The notes under the pieces are model-generated. The model was given only the letters and a program-made list of their open reading frames with translations. It was not told where the DNA came from and did not search any database. From JAGQPD01 sp020426865 (GTDB taxonomy: Bacteria; Planctomycetota; Planctomycetia; Pirellulales; Pirellulaceae), in assembly GCA_041399065.1 (NCBI GenBank), contig JAWKTN010000002.1:310001-374000 (forward strand): a stretch of 64,000 nt of DNA, read 5' to 3'. Both the position numbers and the translations under genes were made by a program. This document shows, one piece after another, positions 55,010 through 64,000 of this stretch (position 1 is the first letter of the stretch; the number at the start of each line of letters is the position of its first letter).

Positions 55010-57437
55010 CTTTCCGCGTTCAATTGAACGCGGCCTCATTGAAGCAACCTATCCTATCCGGGCGTTGTATTAACAGCCGCGGACGCGGCCTCATTGAAGC
55101 AAGGTCGATACGCGATGTGAAGCCTTTCGCGCTGCTTTCCGCGTTCAATTGAACGCTGACCCTCGCGGACGTAGGCCTCATTGAAGCCACCTTCTACCCA
55201 AAACCGCCCGCGTTCAATTGAACGCGGCCTCATTGAAGCTCGGCCGGGATCAGGCAAATCTTCTTTAGCACTTTCCGCGTTCAATTGAACGCGGCCAGAT
55301 TGAAGCCAGGCCCCTGGAAACGTTAGGATGACTTCTTTCCGCGCAATTGAACGCGGCCTCATTGAAGCGCAACGCAAAGCTGATGCCGCGTTCCACATTG
55401 AACACTTTCGGCGCGTTCAATTGATCGCGGCCTCGGTCGTTCGCTCAATTGAACAATTCACCAGGCAGCAATGCTAAGGCGGCTTTCCAAGCGTTCAATT
55501 GAACGCGGCCTCGAATGCCTCGATGTTGCCTTTCCACCGTTCAATTGAACGCGGCCTCATTGAAGCAATTTGCAATCCGGTACTCGCGTTGGGGCCAACA
55601 TATGCCGGGCGTCCTTTCCGCGTTCAATTGAACGCGGCCTCATTGAATGGCGTGACGAAGGCAACTTTCCGCGTTCAATTGAACGCGGCCTCTTGAAGCG
55701 TGCGGCGAGGTCACGGCCGTCGGCCTGTCGGGACTTTCCGCGTTCAATTGAACGCGGCCTCATTGACCCCGACCGCGTGCCCGTTCTGAAAACTAAGCGC
55801 CCGATTGAACGGTATGACTTCCACTTTCCGCGTTCAATTGAACGCGGCCTCATTGAAGCATGTGTCGTTCGCGCATCATTGTAATTGCCGGGGATTCCTT
55901 TCCGCGCAAACGCGGCCTCCGGCGATTTTGACTTTCCGCGTTCAATTGAACGCGGCCTCATTGAAGCTGACGGAATGGTTTTCGGAAACCAATCGAAATG
56001 CCTTTCCGCGTTCAATTGAACGCGGCCTCATTGAAGCGGATAGTGCGGTCCCGAGCGTTCGATGGCGCTCAATTGACCGCGGATCGTACGCGGATCTTTC
56101 CGCGTTCAATTGAACGCGGCCTCATTGAAGCATTTACAGGCTTTCGGCGAGCGGTGTCGGCGATGGAGGGGCTTCCTCGGGACTTTGCCTTTCCGCGTTC
56201 AATTGAACGCGGCCTCATTGAAGCGGGAATAATGCCAGCGAATCTTTCCGCGTTCATCATTGAAGCATTTGCTCACCTGATGTTGGTTGCGCTACGGCAG
56301 CGTCCTTTCCGCGTTCAATTGAACGCGGCCTCAGCCCGTTGAAGCATACATCGTACCGAACTTTCCGCGTTCAATTGAACGCGGATAAGCTTGTCCATCC
56401 GACGCATTACACTTTCTTTCCGCGTTCAATTGAACGCGGCCTCATTGAAGCCGGAAGGTTCGCTCAGGCGCGGGACTACCTGGGACTTTCCGCGTTCAAT
56501 TGAACGCGGCTCTGTATTCCAAAAGGGAGTTGCTCGTTTGGTTCCTTAAACGCGGAACGTTCAGCGCTTTCCGCGTTCAATTGAACGCGGCCTCATTGAA
56601 GCGTGGCTATTTGGTGACGTGAATCCGTTCGCTGTCGACTTTCCGCGTTCAATTGAACGCGGCCTCATTGAAGCGCACAAACGCACATCGGAGCGTGAAC
56701 GGCCGATGTGATAAACGGTACCCTTTCCGCGTTCAATTGAACGCGGCCTCATTGAAGCAGGTCCGCCCTGGAGAGGTCCGCTCCGGTGAGGTTCGCCTTT
56801 CCGCGTTCAATTGAACGCGGCCTCATTGAAGCCGGTGGAACATGGGCCAGGGCCATACGCCCGGCGCGATCTTTCCGCGTTCAATTGAACGCGGCCTCAT
56901 TGAAGCGCGCCTTTCCCTTCGTGGCGTAGATGTCACGGCCTTTCCGGTTCAATTGAACGCGGCGAATCTTTCCGCGTTCAATTGAACGCGGCCTCATTGT
57001 CGTTCTCGACGAAGTGTCAGCATCGAGCCGGCCCTTTCCGCGTTCAATTGAACGCGGCCTCCGGCCTCTGCTTTCCGCGTTCTCGAAGTGCGCCAAGATT
57101 GGCTTTCCGCGTTCGTGATTGGACGCCGGGCTTTCCGCGTTCAATTGAACGCGGCCTCATTGACGCGATCGTACCGGAAATTGTGCTTTATGCCATTCGG
57201 AATTCCGCTTTCGAATCGACTTTCCGCGTTCAATTGAACGCGGCCTCATTGAAGCCGCCTCATTTGAACTCGGCTACGCCCGAACAGATGGATTCTTTCG
57301 TTCAATTGGACGCGGATGCCATGGGCTTTCCGCGTTCAATTGAACGCGGCCTCGGCCTGACGGTTTTGAATTGCGGCAACTTTCCGCGTTCAATGTGAAC
57401 GCGGCCTCAAGCGGGTAATTCCACATCATCTCCACCG
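55010..57437 (+). repeat. Decayed leader-proximal half of the array
   Basis: Damage is mostly loss inside the repeats. For example, the unit near 55083 keeps only its 3' half. The one at 55135 has about 17 extra bases splitting it, that near 55336 lacks TT of GTTC, that near 55898 lacks most of the palindrome, and those near 57071 and 57102 keep only CTTTCCGCGTTC. Spacers between them are often still full length. Confidence 0.8.
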
Positions 57438-59530
57438 CTTTCCGCGTTCAATTGAACGCGGCCTCATTGAAGCGGCCATGACCAGATACTTGATTGGTGC
57501 GACGCCGGCACTTTCCGCGTTCAATTGAACGCGGCCTCATTGAAGCTTGTCCGCGAACGCCGGGAATGTCTCCGGTCGTGCCTCCGCTTTCCGCGTTCAA
57601 TTGAACGCGGCCTCATTGAAGCACGTCGTTGGTTATTCGGCGTCGGATGATGGTGCCGGGCTTTCCGCGTTCAATTGAACGCGGCCTCATTGAAGCAAGC
57701 ACAAGGCCGCGTCTCGCGTGCGGTCTGTCCGCGCTTTCCGCGTTCAATTGAACGCGGCCTCATTGAAGCGCGGTCGGCCATCCTAGCGGCTCACCGCTGC
57801 TTGTCCTTTCCGCGTTCAATTGAACGCGGCCTCATTGAAGCAGCGTATTTGAGCCGGTAGTCGGTCGCGCAGAACCAGTCTTTCCGCGTTCAATTGAACG
57901 CGGCCTCATTGAAGCCCCAGGATCCCACCAGAACTCTACGCAGAGCGGGTCGATCTTTCCGCGTTCAATTGAACGCGGCCTCATTGAAGCGCCACCCATG
58001 GTAATACAAACGTGCCCTCGGCGTCTGCTTTCCGCGTTCAATTGAACGCGGCCTCATTGAAGCAAGTCCATCGACAACTGGGAATGCCCGCTCGATGACA
58101 GCTTTCCGCGTTCAATTGAACGCGGCCTCATTGAAGCTTGTTCATTACAGCCACCCAGTGTCGTGTCTATGGTCCTTTCCGCGTTCAATTGAACGCGGCC
58201 TCATTGAAGCAGCTCGATCCCGGCGATACTCGCCGCCACCGCACACCCTTTCCGCGTTCAATTGAACGCGGCCTCATTGAAGCTCGCGAGTGGTTTCGGA
58301 TACTGAAAGATTGATTGAGCCTTTCCGCGTTCAATTGAACGCGGCCTCATTGAAGCCGGTACTGCTCGACGGCCTGGGCGGCCAGATCAATGCTTTCCGC
58401 GTTCAATTGAACGCGGCCTCATTGAAGCATTTTTGCGTAACCGGACTTGTTCAGCGCGCCAGCTGGCTTTCCGCGTTCAATTGAACGCGGCCTCATTGAA
58501 GCCGGGATTCGCTGACGGTCGCAGGGAACGGTTTGAGTGTCTTTCCGCGTTCAATTGAACGCGGCCTCATTGAAGCATGCGAATGTAATCAACGATCCGG
58601 CCGATGTTTTTCCCTTTCCGCGTTCAATTGAACGCGGCCTCATTGAAGCCACCCCAGCACCATGCGTGTAGTCGACCACATGCAGCTTTCCGCGTTCAAT
58701 TGAACGCGGCCTCATTGAAGCTCGGCACGGACGGCCGGCGATTGTCTCATCGCCAATTGCTTTCCGCGTTCAATTGAACGCGGCCTCATTGAAGCAGCAA
58801 CCAAGGGGGTACCATGGCGACAATCACCTACCTTTCCGCGTTCAATTGAACGCGGCCTCATTGAAGCGCACCATCGCCGAAACCATTCGTCCGACTCATC
58901 CGCGAACTTTCCGCGTTCAATTGAACGCGGCCTCATTGAAGCTAGCTAATCTTGAATGGGTGACCGTTGCCTCGACCGTCTTTCCGCGTTCAATTGAACG
59001 CGGCCTCATTGAAGCTCGGTAATCACGATATCGCCTCCATGAACGACCTCACCTTTCCGCGTTCAATTGAACGCGGCCTCATTGAAGCCGGCAAAATCCT
59101 GCTCGATGCCGGTTACAAAAAATTTGACTTTCCGCGTTCAATTGAACGCGGCCTCATTGAAGCTTGGAGAAAAATCAAGAACCTTGATGATGCGGGTGAT
59201 CTTTCCGCGTTCAATTGAACGCGGCCTCATTGAAGCGGGGACGTAAATCCGTTCGCTGTCGACAGTACTCGTCCTTTCCGCGTTCAATTGAACGCGGCCT
59301 CATTGAAGCGATGAAGGGCATTCACCGAGTAGTGCTTGTGCATCGCCTTTCCGCGTTCAATTGAACGCGGCCTCATTGAAGCGGTGTTGGCCAATGGCGC
59401 TGTGGTGTCCGGATTGGGCCTTTCCGCGTTCTATTGAACGCGGCCTCATTGAAGCCTGCATGCCTGATCGTAGTATTCCTGTTTCAGTTCGCATCTTTCC
59501 GCGTTCAATTGAACGCGGCCTCATTGAAGC
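57438..59530 (+). repeat. Regular leader-distal half of the array
   Basis: This part has 29 repeats with a single base change among them and 28 unique spacers, 36-40 bp long. It ends cleanly at 59530, with no degenerate terminal repeat. Confidence 0.9.
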
Positions 59531-59873
59531 TCGACAGCCGCGATTGAACCCAAAAAAAATCATGACTTTCTGGTACCGGCGTTTACTTCTCGCGCGACTT
59601 AGCCGGGGAGATGGCGCGCGTTTACTTCGGCGCGCGTCTCCTTCCGTCAAAGATTTTTATCTTTGGTTTCCTTCCTTGTTTCCTTCCTGTTGCGTGCTTG
59701 TAGCTGAGGTGCCTACGTTTCCTTCCCTCGTCTCCTTTTTTCCTTTTTTGCTTGATTCAGGCGAGATGTGAGTTGATTTGGCGGTGACGCCTTCACAAGA
59801 TGGTTAAGAAAGAAGTGTCCAGGGAGGCTCGAAAACAGCCTCCCCGGACGAGTCCGCACGGGATAGCACTCCC
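59531..59873. other. Post-array region with hairpins and pyrimidine tracts
   Basis: No gene. Two hairpins are visible: one near 59606-59640 with GGAGA and TCTCC at its ends, and one at 59648-59665 (CAAAGAT, TTTT, ATCTTTG). The decamer GTTTCCTTCC occurs three times between 59666 and 59730. It includes the trailer of the array and probably the left edge of the IS21-like element. Confidence 0.45.
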
Positions 59874-60371
59874 ATGGGACAGTCCCATCATACTCTGTGC
59901 GTCACGCCTGTTGGTCGACTTTTTTCTCAACGCCTCTGTTTGCGCAAGGGATGTGGCCAGCGGTATCAGCCAAAGTGTTGGAATCAACGCTATTGTCAGG
60001 ATCGTGACTGCCTCCGGGAAGTGCGCCGCTGGCAGGCGGCGAAGCGGCAGCGAGCCTTCCGGGCTCGGGGCGAGAATCGGAAACGTCACGCCGAGGCGGA
60101 AGCTCGGCGTCGCGAAGCGAAAAAAGTTGCCGCGACGGCAAACGCATCCCAAGATCAAGCTCAGGATCCGCCTTCGCCACCATCGCGTGACCGCGCGTGG
60201 TCACGCAGCAACCCGATTCCGGAAGATTTTTGTGATCGCGTAGGATGCTACGATCCGTTGCCCACGAACTCTCGGGCTCCTGTGCGATATTGCGGTGGTG
60301 ATTGTCGCCAAGCGGTGCGACGTGTTCGCGACCGTGAACGCAAGTGGTTGCTGCGCATGGTAATACGTTGA
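59874..60371 (+). CDS. Cys-rich accessory protein of the IS21-like element
   Basis: This 165-residue protein has two Cys clusters: CLRKGCGQRYQPKCWNQRYC followed by QDRDC (about 22-46), and DRVGCYDPLP...YCGGDC (about 121-141). A basic helix (KRQRAFRARGENRKRHAEAE) lies between them. The arrangement suggests zinc binding and nucleic-acid contact. I recall similar genes just upstream of istA in planctomycete IS21-like elements, so I assign it to that element by context. The start at 59874 has no strong site. Function unknown. Confidence 0.5.
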   Translation: MGQSHHTLCVTPVGRLFSQRLCLRKGCGQRYQPKCWNQRYCQDRDCLREVRRWQAAKRQRAFRARGENRKRHAEAEARRREAKKVAATANASQDQAQDPPSPPSRDRAWSRSNPIPEDFCDRVGCYDPLPTNSRAPVRYCGGDCRQAVRRVRDRERKWLLRMVIR

Positions 60372-60505
60372 TGCCACAGCATCTCCAGCAAGCATCAGCA
60401 TCACGTTGAAGCGATCTCTGGTACGAAACAAAAGTCTGCCTCTCGCCGCTGCGCGATTTACAGCCGCACGCTCACAGCGTGTCGGCGACTATAGGGGGAG
60501 CCGCA

Positions 60506-60616
60506 ATGAGCAGCTATCTTGATCGCCCGAACACGATTCTCGATCTCGGAGTTGACGAAAATGACCATTCAGAAACGGATCTTGGTGGCCGATCGCGTCC
60601 GCCGCCCACCGGATGA
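60506..60616 (+). CDS. 36-residue ORF with strong ribosome-binding site
   Basis: ATG 60506 follows AGGGGGAG closely. The peptide is acidic (ILDLGVDENDHSETDLGG) and stops at 60616, overlapping the next gene, which starts at 60561 in another frame. It may be a leader peptide that couples translation of the downstream gene. Nothing is known of its function. Confidence 0.35.
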   Translation: MSSYLDRPNTILDLGVDENDHSETDLGGRSRPPPTG

Positions 60617-60932
60617 GGGCTTTTCTTGGCTGGACCGACGCTTCCTCAAAGAGTTTGCGCCGCGGCTGTCAAGTGATGCGATCGTCCTCTATTTGTTTTT
60701 GGCTGCAGTGAGCGACAAACATGGCTTGTCGTTCTACGCCGATTCGACCATCGCGGGACGCTTGAAGATACGTGGAAGCTTTCCGGCGCGCGCTCGCGAA
60801 GAACTCATTAACTTGGACCTGGTCGCCTACCAGCCGCCGCTGACGCAGGTCCTGTCATTACCCACTTCTCGCGTACAGCGTCGGCAGGAGCCAGGCAGTG
60901 TGCTGCGAAAACTGTTTCAAGAACTGCCGTAG
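60561..60932 (+). CDS. Winged-helix-like accessory protein of the IS21-like element
   Basis: This 123-residue protein from ATG 60561 has GFSWLDRRFLKEFAPRLSSD, then AIVLYLFLAAVSDKHGLSFY and STIAGRLKIRG. The pattern fits a small winged-helix DNA-binding protein of the replication-initiator or MarR type ('LYLFL...D..G.S.Y....I...L'). It ends 24 bp before istA and is on the same strand, so I treat it as an accessory gene of the element. Its own ribosome-binding site is weak, and it may depend on translation from 60506. Confidence 0.5.
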   Translation: MTIQKRILVADRVRRPPDEGFSWLDRRFLKEFAPRLSSDAIVLYLFLAAVSDKHGLSFYADSTIAGRLKIRGSFPARAREELINLDLVAYQPPLTQVLSLPTSRVQRRQEPGSVLRKLFQELP

Positions 60933-60956
60933 CGGGCTGGCTGAGAGGACGGAACC

Positions 60957-61949
60957 ATGAAAGTCTCCTTATGGGCGGAGATCCGGCGTCTGCACGAAAT
61001 CGAGAAGTTCTCGAAACGAGCCATCGCGGAGCGGTTGCATTGTTGCCACACTACGGTCACCAAGGCGTTGGCCATGGAGGAACCACCAAGCCAAGTCGCC
61101 AAGCAACCACGAACCAGCAAGCTCGATCCCTACAAGAAGAAGATCGACGAGATCATCGAGCGTTATCCACGCCTCTCAGCCGTGCGTGTCTTGGAAGAGA
61201 TTTCCAAGGGCGAAGAAGGTTACCAAGGGAGCATCACGTTGGTCAAAGATTACTTGCGAACGATTCGCCCCGCTCGAGGCCGTGTGTATCACGAGGTGTT
61301 CTACGAACCAGGTGAAGCGTTTCAAGTCGACTGGGGCGAATGTGGTCGCCTGCAAATTGGCGACACATCAAGAAAAGTCTCGGTGCTGGTCGCCGTGCTC
61401 TGTTACAGCCGGTTGTGTTATATCGAATTCAGCTTGTCCCAGCGCAAGGCCGAGTTCTATCGTTGCCTCGTGAATGCGCTGAACTTTTTCGGCGGTAGCC
61501 CTCGGAAGATCATCTTCGATAACCTGAAAACGGCCGTGATCAGCGGTGCCGGTCGATATGCCACCTTGCACCCGGAGTTCGTCGAGTTGTGTGGACACTT
61601 CTATCTGGAACCGATAGCATGTGCGGCCCGGGACCCGGAATCGAAGGGCACGGTGGAAGTCAACGTGCGCTACGTCAAGCAGAACGCGCTGGCCGGCCGC
61701 GATCATGAACTCAGCTGCTGGGAAGACTACCAGAAACTGGCCATCTATTGGCGAGAGGCAGTGGCCAATGTGCGAATCCATGAAACGACCCAGCAGCGTC
61801 CGGTAGATCGCTTTGGAGATGAAAAGCCGCAGCTACGTGCGTTGCCGACCATTCCCTTTCAAACGGACGAGGTAGTGTCGGCTGATGGATGCACGGAGGC
61901 CGACACGACGAACCACGCTCCACCTCAAGATAAAAACGAGGAACCATGA
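60957..61949 (+). CDS. istA: IS21-family transposase IstA
   Basis: This 330-residue DDE transposase starts at ATG 60957. An N-terminal HTH (RLHEIEKFSKRAIAERLHCC) is followed by the rve-type core. The acidic residues are D in GEAFQVDWGECGRLQ (about 120), D in RKIIFDNLKTAVIS (about 188) and E in DPESKGTVEVNVRYVKQ (about 224-230). It ends with a Pro/Asp-rich tail. IstA is shorter than some family members but the core is complete. Its stop overlaps istB (ATGA, 61946-61949). Probably intact. Confidence 0.85.
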   Translation: MKVSLWAEIRRLHEIEKFSKRAIAERLHCCHTTVTKALAMEEPPSQVAKQPRTSKLDPYKKKIDEIIERYPRLSAVRVLEEISKGEEGYQGSITLVKDYLRTIRPARGRVYHEVFYEPGEAFQVDWGECGRLQIGDTSRKVSVLVAVLCYSRLCYIEFSLSQRKAEFYRCLVNALNFFGGSPRKIIFDNLKTAVISGAGRYATLHPEFVELCGHFYLEPIACAARDPESKGTVEVNVRYVKQNALAGRDHELSCWEDYQKLAIYWREAVANVRIHETTQQRPVDRFGDEKPQLRALPTIPFQTDEVVSADGCTEADTTNHAPPQDKNEEP

Positions 61950-62709
61950 CTCCCCGCGACAAACGACTGCATGAACAACTTCGAGAAGATCTCGCTGCGC
62001 TCAGACTGACTTACTTCTTGGAACATTACGCCGAAACTCCTCGACGAAGCGGCACGCAACAACACGTCCATGCTGGAAGTTCTCAGCCTACTGGTAGGCG
62101 GTGAGGCAACTACTCGCGGAAAAGGCCATGCAGCGACGCATCGCACAGGCTCGGCTTCCCAAACGCAAGACGTTGGAGGAGTATAACTTCGACTTCCCGC
62201 GCAAGATTCCCAAAGAAAAGGTGTTGCGGCTGTTCGATTGTGAGTTCGTCGAAACGCATGGCTGCGCGGTGTTCGTGGGAGGGACCGGAACTGGAAAAAG
62301 TCATCTCCTGGCCGCATTGGGTTACGTTGCTTGTGAAAAGGGAATCAAGGTGCGGTTCACGCGTGTGATCGATATGATCAACGTGCTGACGGCCGCACAA
62401 TTGAATGGGACGCTGGAGAAAAAGCTCCGCGAGTATATCCGACCGGAACTTCTCCTTCTCGATGAGCTGGGATATCTTCCCATCGACAAACGAGGTGCCG
62501 ACCTGATGTTCCAAGTCGTCGCAGCCCGCTATGAAGCCGGATCGATCGTCGTCACGACGAATCGCAAATTCCGGGAGTGGGGCAAAATCTTCGACGTCGA
62601 CAACACTTTGGCGACCGCCATGATCGATCGGTTGATGCATCACGGGGAGGCGATCACGATTGAAGGGAAAAGCTATCGCACGAACGACGACAACGACACC
62701 GATTCGTAA
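61946..62709 (+). pseudogene. istB: IS21 helper ATPase IstB, two frameshifts
   Basis: From ATG 61946 the protein starts RDKRLHEQLREDLAALRLTY. Near 62036-62042 an extra base shifts the frame: the expected LDEAARNNTSMLEVLSLL appears one frame over. A second change near 62117 (two bases missing) restores the main frame. The rest is clean, with the Walker A FVGGTGTGKSHLLAAL, the Walker B LLLLDELGYLP and VVTTNRKFREWGKIF, the usual IstB AAA+ core. Without repair the product would lack the N-terminal domain. Confidence 0.75.
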
Positions 62710-63810
62710 ACCGCCCCACGCCAATTCGCTAAGCTACGAACCTATCTCAGACCCGTTTCACCTGGGAAACGCGTGCTGGGATCGGATACCGACGTGTGGC
62801 ATCGCATGATCTTAGACTGGTAATTGGGGACCCAGCTCACCCTTCGCTCGAAGGAAGTTATAGACGACGAAATGCCGGCGTCTTCTCGTTCAACGCCGCG
62901 TCGTTGGTGGCTCTCTTCTCCTGTGAAGCGGTCGTGAGATGGCAGCCGTTCCAACCGCTACACTTCGCTCTCGGTGATTCGTACCTCGGACACGCGGCCA
63001 AGCAAGATCGCGATCCGACACCACCATCGATCGAACGCTGTACAACCGCGAACGCACTCGCCTTTTCGCGACGGTGACCCAACTTACCTGTTCTTTCATC
63101 AGACGCCTCGCACGCAACCGGCTAAAAGCTTTCACAAACGGCAACAACTCGACGACACCCAGCCACCGCGAAAAACACTCGCGCCGAGCTGGGCACTGCT
63201 ACGACATCGCACAACTAAACGACGCACAATCCGTCAGATGCGCGTCCAATATCCGGCCAAAACGCGCGACTTCGCTCCGCCGGTACCAAGCTCGCACAAA
63301 AACTGCAGTTTTTCCATGCTTCTTCCACAAAAACACGATTCACTATTGGGAAAAGTTCGGTTTAGAGTCCGGTAAGCTACCGCGATCGAAGAAGTGAAAC
63401 GCAAGGTCAATTCGGTAAGCGTCGACGACTGAATAGCAGAGAAAGCTTCACTACAGTGTCTCCGGCAGAAGATGGGGTCCTAACCAGGTAGACGCGAAAA
63501 GTCCAGTAGGATCACGTCTCCAAGTTTGGCGGCAACCCTCAAGTTGCCCATTTTTACAATTACCTGATTCGGACGCCATAACCGTTCGCCGACCTGCGGA
63601 TGGTGACGAGAGCACGGATCTACAGCTCTCCAGCGAGGGTATCTCGGCGACCTGCTCTGCGACATTTTGAGTATCCTAAGTTAGTATATGGGACAACTTT
63701 TTGCGAGAAAATCGCCCGCTTCCACGATTTTCTTTGTCCGCTTTTTGGAGTTTTACAAACCTTCCCCTCTGGAGGACGCTGCATAGAGATTATCCCTTCG
63801 GAGAAATGCC
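62710..63810. other. 1.1 kb with no recognisable gene
   Basis: Several frames are open on the plus strand (62974-63375, 63074-63397) but they overlap each other, are rich in Arg/Thr/His and lack ribosome-binding sites. I see no IS21 right-end repeat by eye. The last 100 bp carry the promoter region and a GGAG for the gene at 63811. Confidence 0.35.
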
Positions 63811-64000
63811 ATGTGGAACTTAGAACAATTCAATTCCCACGGAGAACACCGGATAGTTGAGCGGCTACGGGGGGCTTTGGAGGCCCTTTATGCGAATAGT
63901 TTCTATGCCGCGGATTTGAAGCAGGATCCGTGGGAATTTGCCCTACACTTTGCCGAACTCCGTGAGCTTGGTATCACGCGGACTGATATTCAGTGGCTCC
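63811..64000 (+). CDS. Hypothetical protein, 5' part (runs off the window)
   Basis: ATG 63811 follows GGAG at 63800-63803 with 7 bp spacing, and the frame is open to the window edge (63 codons). It begins MWNLEQFNSHGEHRIVERLR and continues with DLKQDPWEFALHFAELREL. I recall similar N-termini in planctomycete hypothetical proteins with a small helical, possibly winged-helix, domain, but this is not a firm identification. No signal peptide. Only the first 63 residues are visible. Confidence 0.5.
   Translation, partial: MWNLEQFNSHGEHRIVERLRGALEALYANSFYAADLKQDPWEFALHFAELRELGITRTDIQWL

Larger units (their letters stand above)
55010..59530 (+). CRISPR. Type I-G CRISPR array, about 68 repeat units
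   Basis: The repeat is 36 bp: CTTTCCGCG, TTCAATTGAA, CGCGGCCTC, ATTGAAGC. The first 24 bp contain a palindrome centred on AATT. The first repeat is at 55010-55045 and the last at 59495-59530. From 57438 to the end there are 29 repeats and 28 spacers of 36-40 bp; only one repeat there is mutated (TTCTATTGAA near 59422). From 55010 to 57437 about 39 units are recognisable, and roughly half are shortened, interrupted or missing an end. The 3' end ATTGAAGC is the expected type I crRNA handle. Confidence 0.95.

Noticed and set aside
55499..59650. Open frames of 60-150 codons across the CRISPR array (repeated 'FPRSIERGLIE' and 'MRPRSIERGK' peptides)
   Set aside because: They are translations of the repeat unit on both strands. 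The 36-bp repeat and in-frame spacer lengths keep the frame open by chance.
59531..59873. CRISPR leader on the right side of the array
   Set aside because: The repeat reads toward the right with the canonical ATTGAAGC end, and the adaptation genes are on the left. I keep it as an alternative only because of the decay pattern.
62974..63397. Overlapping plus-strand frames downstream of istB
   Set aside because: No ribosome-binding site, no known motif, and a skewed Arg/His/Thr composition in both frames suggest chance openings.
1..64000. tRNA, rRNA or riboswitch genes
   Set aside because: No cloverleaf, rRNA segment or known riboswitch core was recognisable by eye.

Overview
The window looks like part of a planctomycete (Planctomycetota, probably Pirellulales-like) chromosome. 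The evidence is a large surface protein with the planctomycete-style N-terminal motif SVESLENRELFAV, dense IS/REP content, a type I-G (formerly I-U) CRISPR-Cas locus with a Cas4-Cas1 fusion, and small proteins of a kind I associate with planctomycetes. Taxonomy is inferred from gene content only.

1-14.9 kb is an accessory region built from two copies (492-8497 and 10317-14280) of one IS91-like rolling-circle unit. Each copy starts next to CAAG and ends at the same right terminus, but the flanks differ. Each carries a solo IS91 3' end, a captured REP palindrome with a RAYT transposase fragment, and then a full or internally deleted element (Y2 transposase, TOPRIM/ATPase protein, tyrosine recombinase). 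The units have cut into an Rhs-tip gene with a SUKH-like immunity gene nearby, and into a fibronectin-III-like gene.

15-22.7 kb holds an intergenic stretch with a 34-bp palindrome, a small secreted Cys-rich protein, an ECF-like sigma factor with a one-TM partner, a 711-residue RTX-like surface protein, and small or broken genes. 22.8-30.0 kb is nested insertion sequences: an intact ISNCY-type IS, then a large DDE transposase split cleanly by an IS66 element with an 8-bp target duplication.

30.0-31.9 kb contains an XRE gene, a two-repeat CRISPR unit and a frameshifted kinase-fold gene on the minus strand. A conserved small protein and an HNH gene follow on the plus strand.

32-59.5 kb is a compound type I-G CRISPR-Cas locus. 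Module A is csb1-csb2-cas3-X-Y. Module B is cas3-csb3-csb1-csb2. A further X-Y pair (module C) is translationally coupled to a VapC-like toxin gene. X is a Csb3/Cas8-like protein and Y is a stand-alone Cas6-like half of Csb2. A relic Cas3 C-terminus, a broken VapBC pair and a broken DUF1016 nuclease lie between A and B. One adaptation module (cas2, cas4-cas1), a leader and one array serve the whole locus. The array has a decayed leader-proximal half and 29 nearly perfect repeats in its distal half.

59.5-64 kb carries an IS21-like element with accessory genes (istB frameshifted), about 1.1 kb with no recognisable gene, and the start of a gene that runs off the window.
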